NCBI GenBank assembly: GCA_002339265.1
Contig: DDKG01000275.1
Coordinates: 1-6,210, forward strand
Direction of reading: 5' to 3'
Length of the DNA: 6,210 nt
DNA from: Massilia sp. UBA2604
GTDB taxonomy: Bacteria > Pseudomonadota > Gammaproteobacteria > Burkholderiales > Burkholderiaceae_D
A model generated the notes under the pieces. That model was not told the origin of the DNA. It saw nothing but the letters and a program-made list of their open reading frames with translations, and made no database searches. Each line of letters begins with the position of its first letter. The stretch's first letter is position 1. Of this stretch, positions 5,838 to 6,210 are shown in pieces. The position numbers and the translations under genes are program-made.

Positions 5838-6210
5838 GCGCCAAGCCCCCTTATTTCAGCAAGCTGGCGCGCTACTATCTCTGGTACACCGGCTGCTTCG
5901 CGCTGTTCCTGATCGCAGTCGCCCTGCTCGAGCAGGAAGGCATGCCGCGCCTGTGGATCGGCTACCTGTTCATGTTCGCCACCATCGCGCTGTACGCGAT
6001 CATCGGCGTGATCTGCCGCACCTCGAGCGTCACCGAATACTATGTCGCCGGGCGGCGCGTGCCGGCCATGTTCAACGGCATGGCCACCGCCGCCGACTGG
6101 ATCTCGGCCGCCAGCTTCATCAGCCTGGCCGGCGGCCTGTATCTGCAGGGCTTCGATGGCCTGGCCTTCATCATGGGCTGGACCGGCGGCTTCGTGCTGG
6201 TCGCGCTGCT
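5834..6210 (+). CDS. Sodium:solute symporter, VC_2705-like large subunit, N-terminal fragment
   Basis: The first 125 codons are present and the frame is open to the window end; full members have well over 500 residues. Two membrane helices are visible at about 17-35 and 42-61, and a third begins near 100. The sequence SVTEYYVAGRRVPAMFNGMA (65-84) and ADWISAASFISLAGGLYLQG (87-106) match the conserved early region of the SSS family that includes the acetate permease ActP, where TM1-TM2 residues contribute to sodium and substrate sites. It should use the sodium gradient to import a small solute, likely a carboxylate, together with the DUF4212 partner. The ATG overlaps the stop of that gene as ATGA, with only a weak upstream GGGA. 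The substrate cannot be assigned from this fragment. Confidence 0.93.
   Translation, partial: MSAKPPYFSKLARYYLWYTGCFALFLIAVALLEQEGMPRLWIGYLFMFATIALYAIIGVICRTSSVTEYYVAGRRVPAMFNGMATAADWISAASFISLAGGLYLQGFDGLAFIMGWTGGFVLVAL

Overview
The window looks like chromosome of a GC-rich betaproteobacterium in the order Burkholderiales, most likely Oxalobacteraceae (Massilia/Telluria type). The basis is the RecA, RecX and DUF2889 protein sequences as I recognise them, the gene order recA-recX-(DUF2889)-sucC, and the very GC-rich third codon positions on the right. The genus is an inference made without a database search.

Left half, minus strand (1-2964). Reading in the direction of transcription, recA (2964-1888) is followed by recX (1818-1354), then a 638-bp stretch with no convincing gene, a DUF2889 protein (715-152), and the first 27 codons of sucC, which runs off the left edge. 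A LexA-type SOS operator (3028-3043) lies upstream of recA. The non-coding stretch 716-1353 is full of palindromes: a 10-bp perfect hairpin (772-794), a long hairpin followed by a T-run on the minus strand (1040-1119), and a repeat element with an 18-bp direct repeat and perfect small hairpins (1195-1327).

Centre (2965-3257). The divergent recA/response-regulator intergenic region holds the recA operator and promoter on one side. On the other it holds a pair of inverted REP-like units (3129-3231) of the widespread 'CGTCATTCCCGCG...' type, ending 26 bp before the response regulator start.

Right half, plus strand (3258-6210). Four genes form a tight operon: an OmpR-type response regulator, a TctE-like membrane histidine kinase, a DUF4212 small membrane protein and the N-terminal part of a sodium:solute symporter of the VC_2705 type. 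Each junction overlaps (GTGA 4 bp, 23 bp, ATGA 4 bp), so they are probably translationally coupled. The simplest reading is a two-component system that senses an extracytoplasmic small molecule, probably a carboxylate, and controls the two-subunit importer encoded with it. The substrate cannot be read from the sequence.

I found no CRISPR array, tRNA, rRNA, transposase or obvious new defence system. The less ordinary content is the structured intergenic DNA and the sensor-plus-transporter operon.
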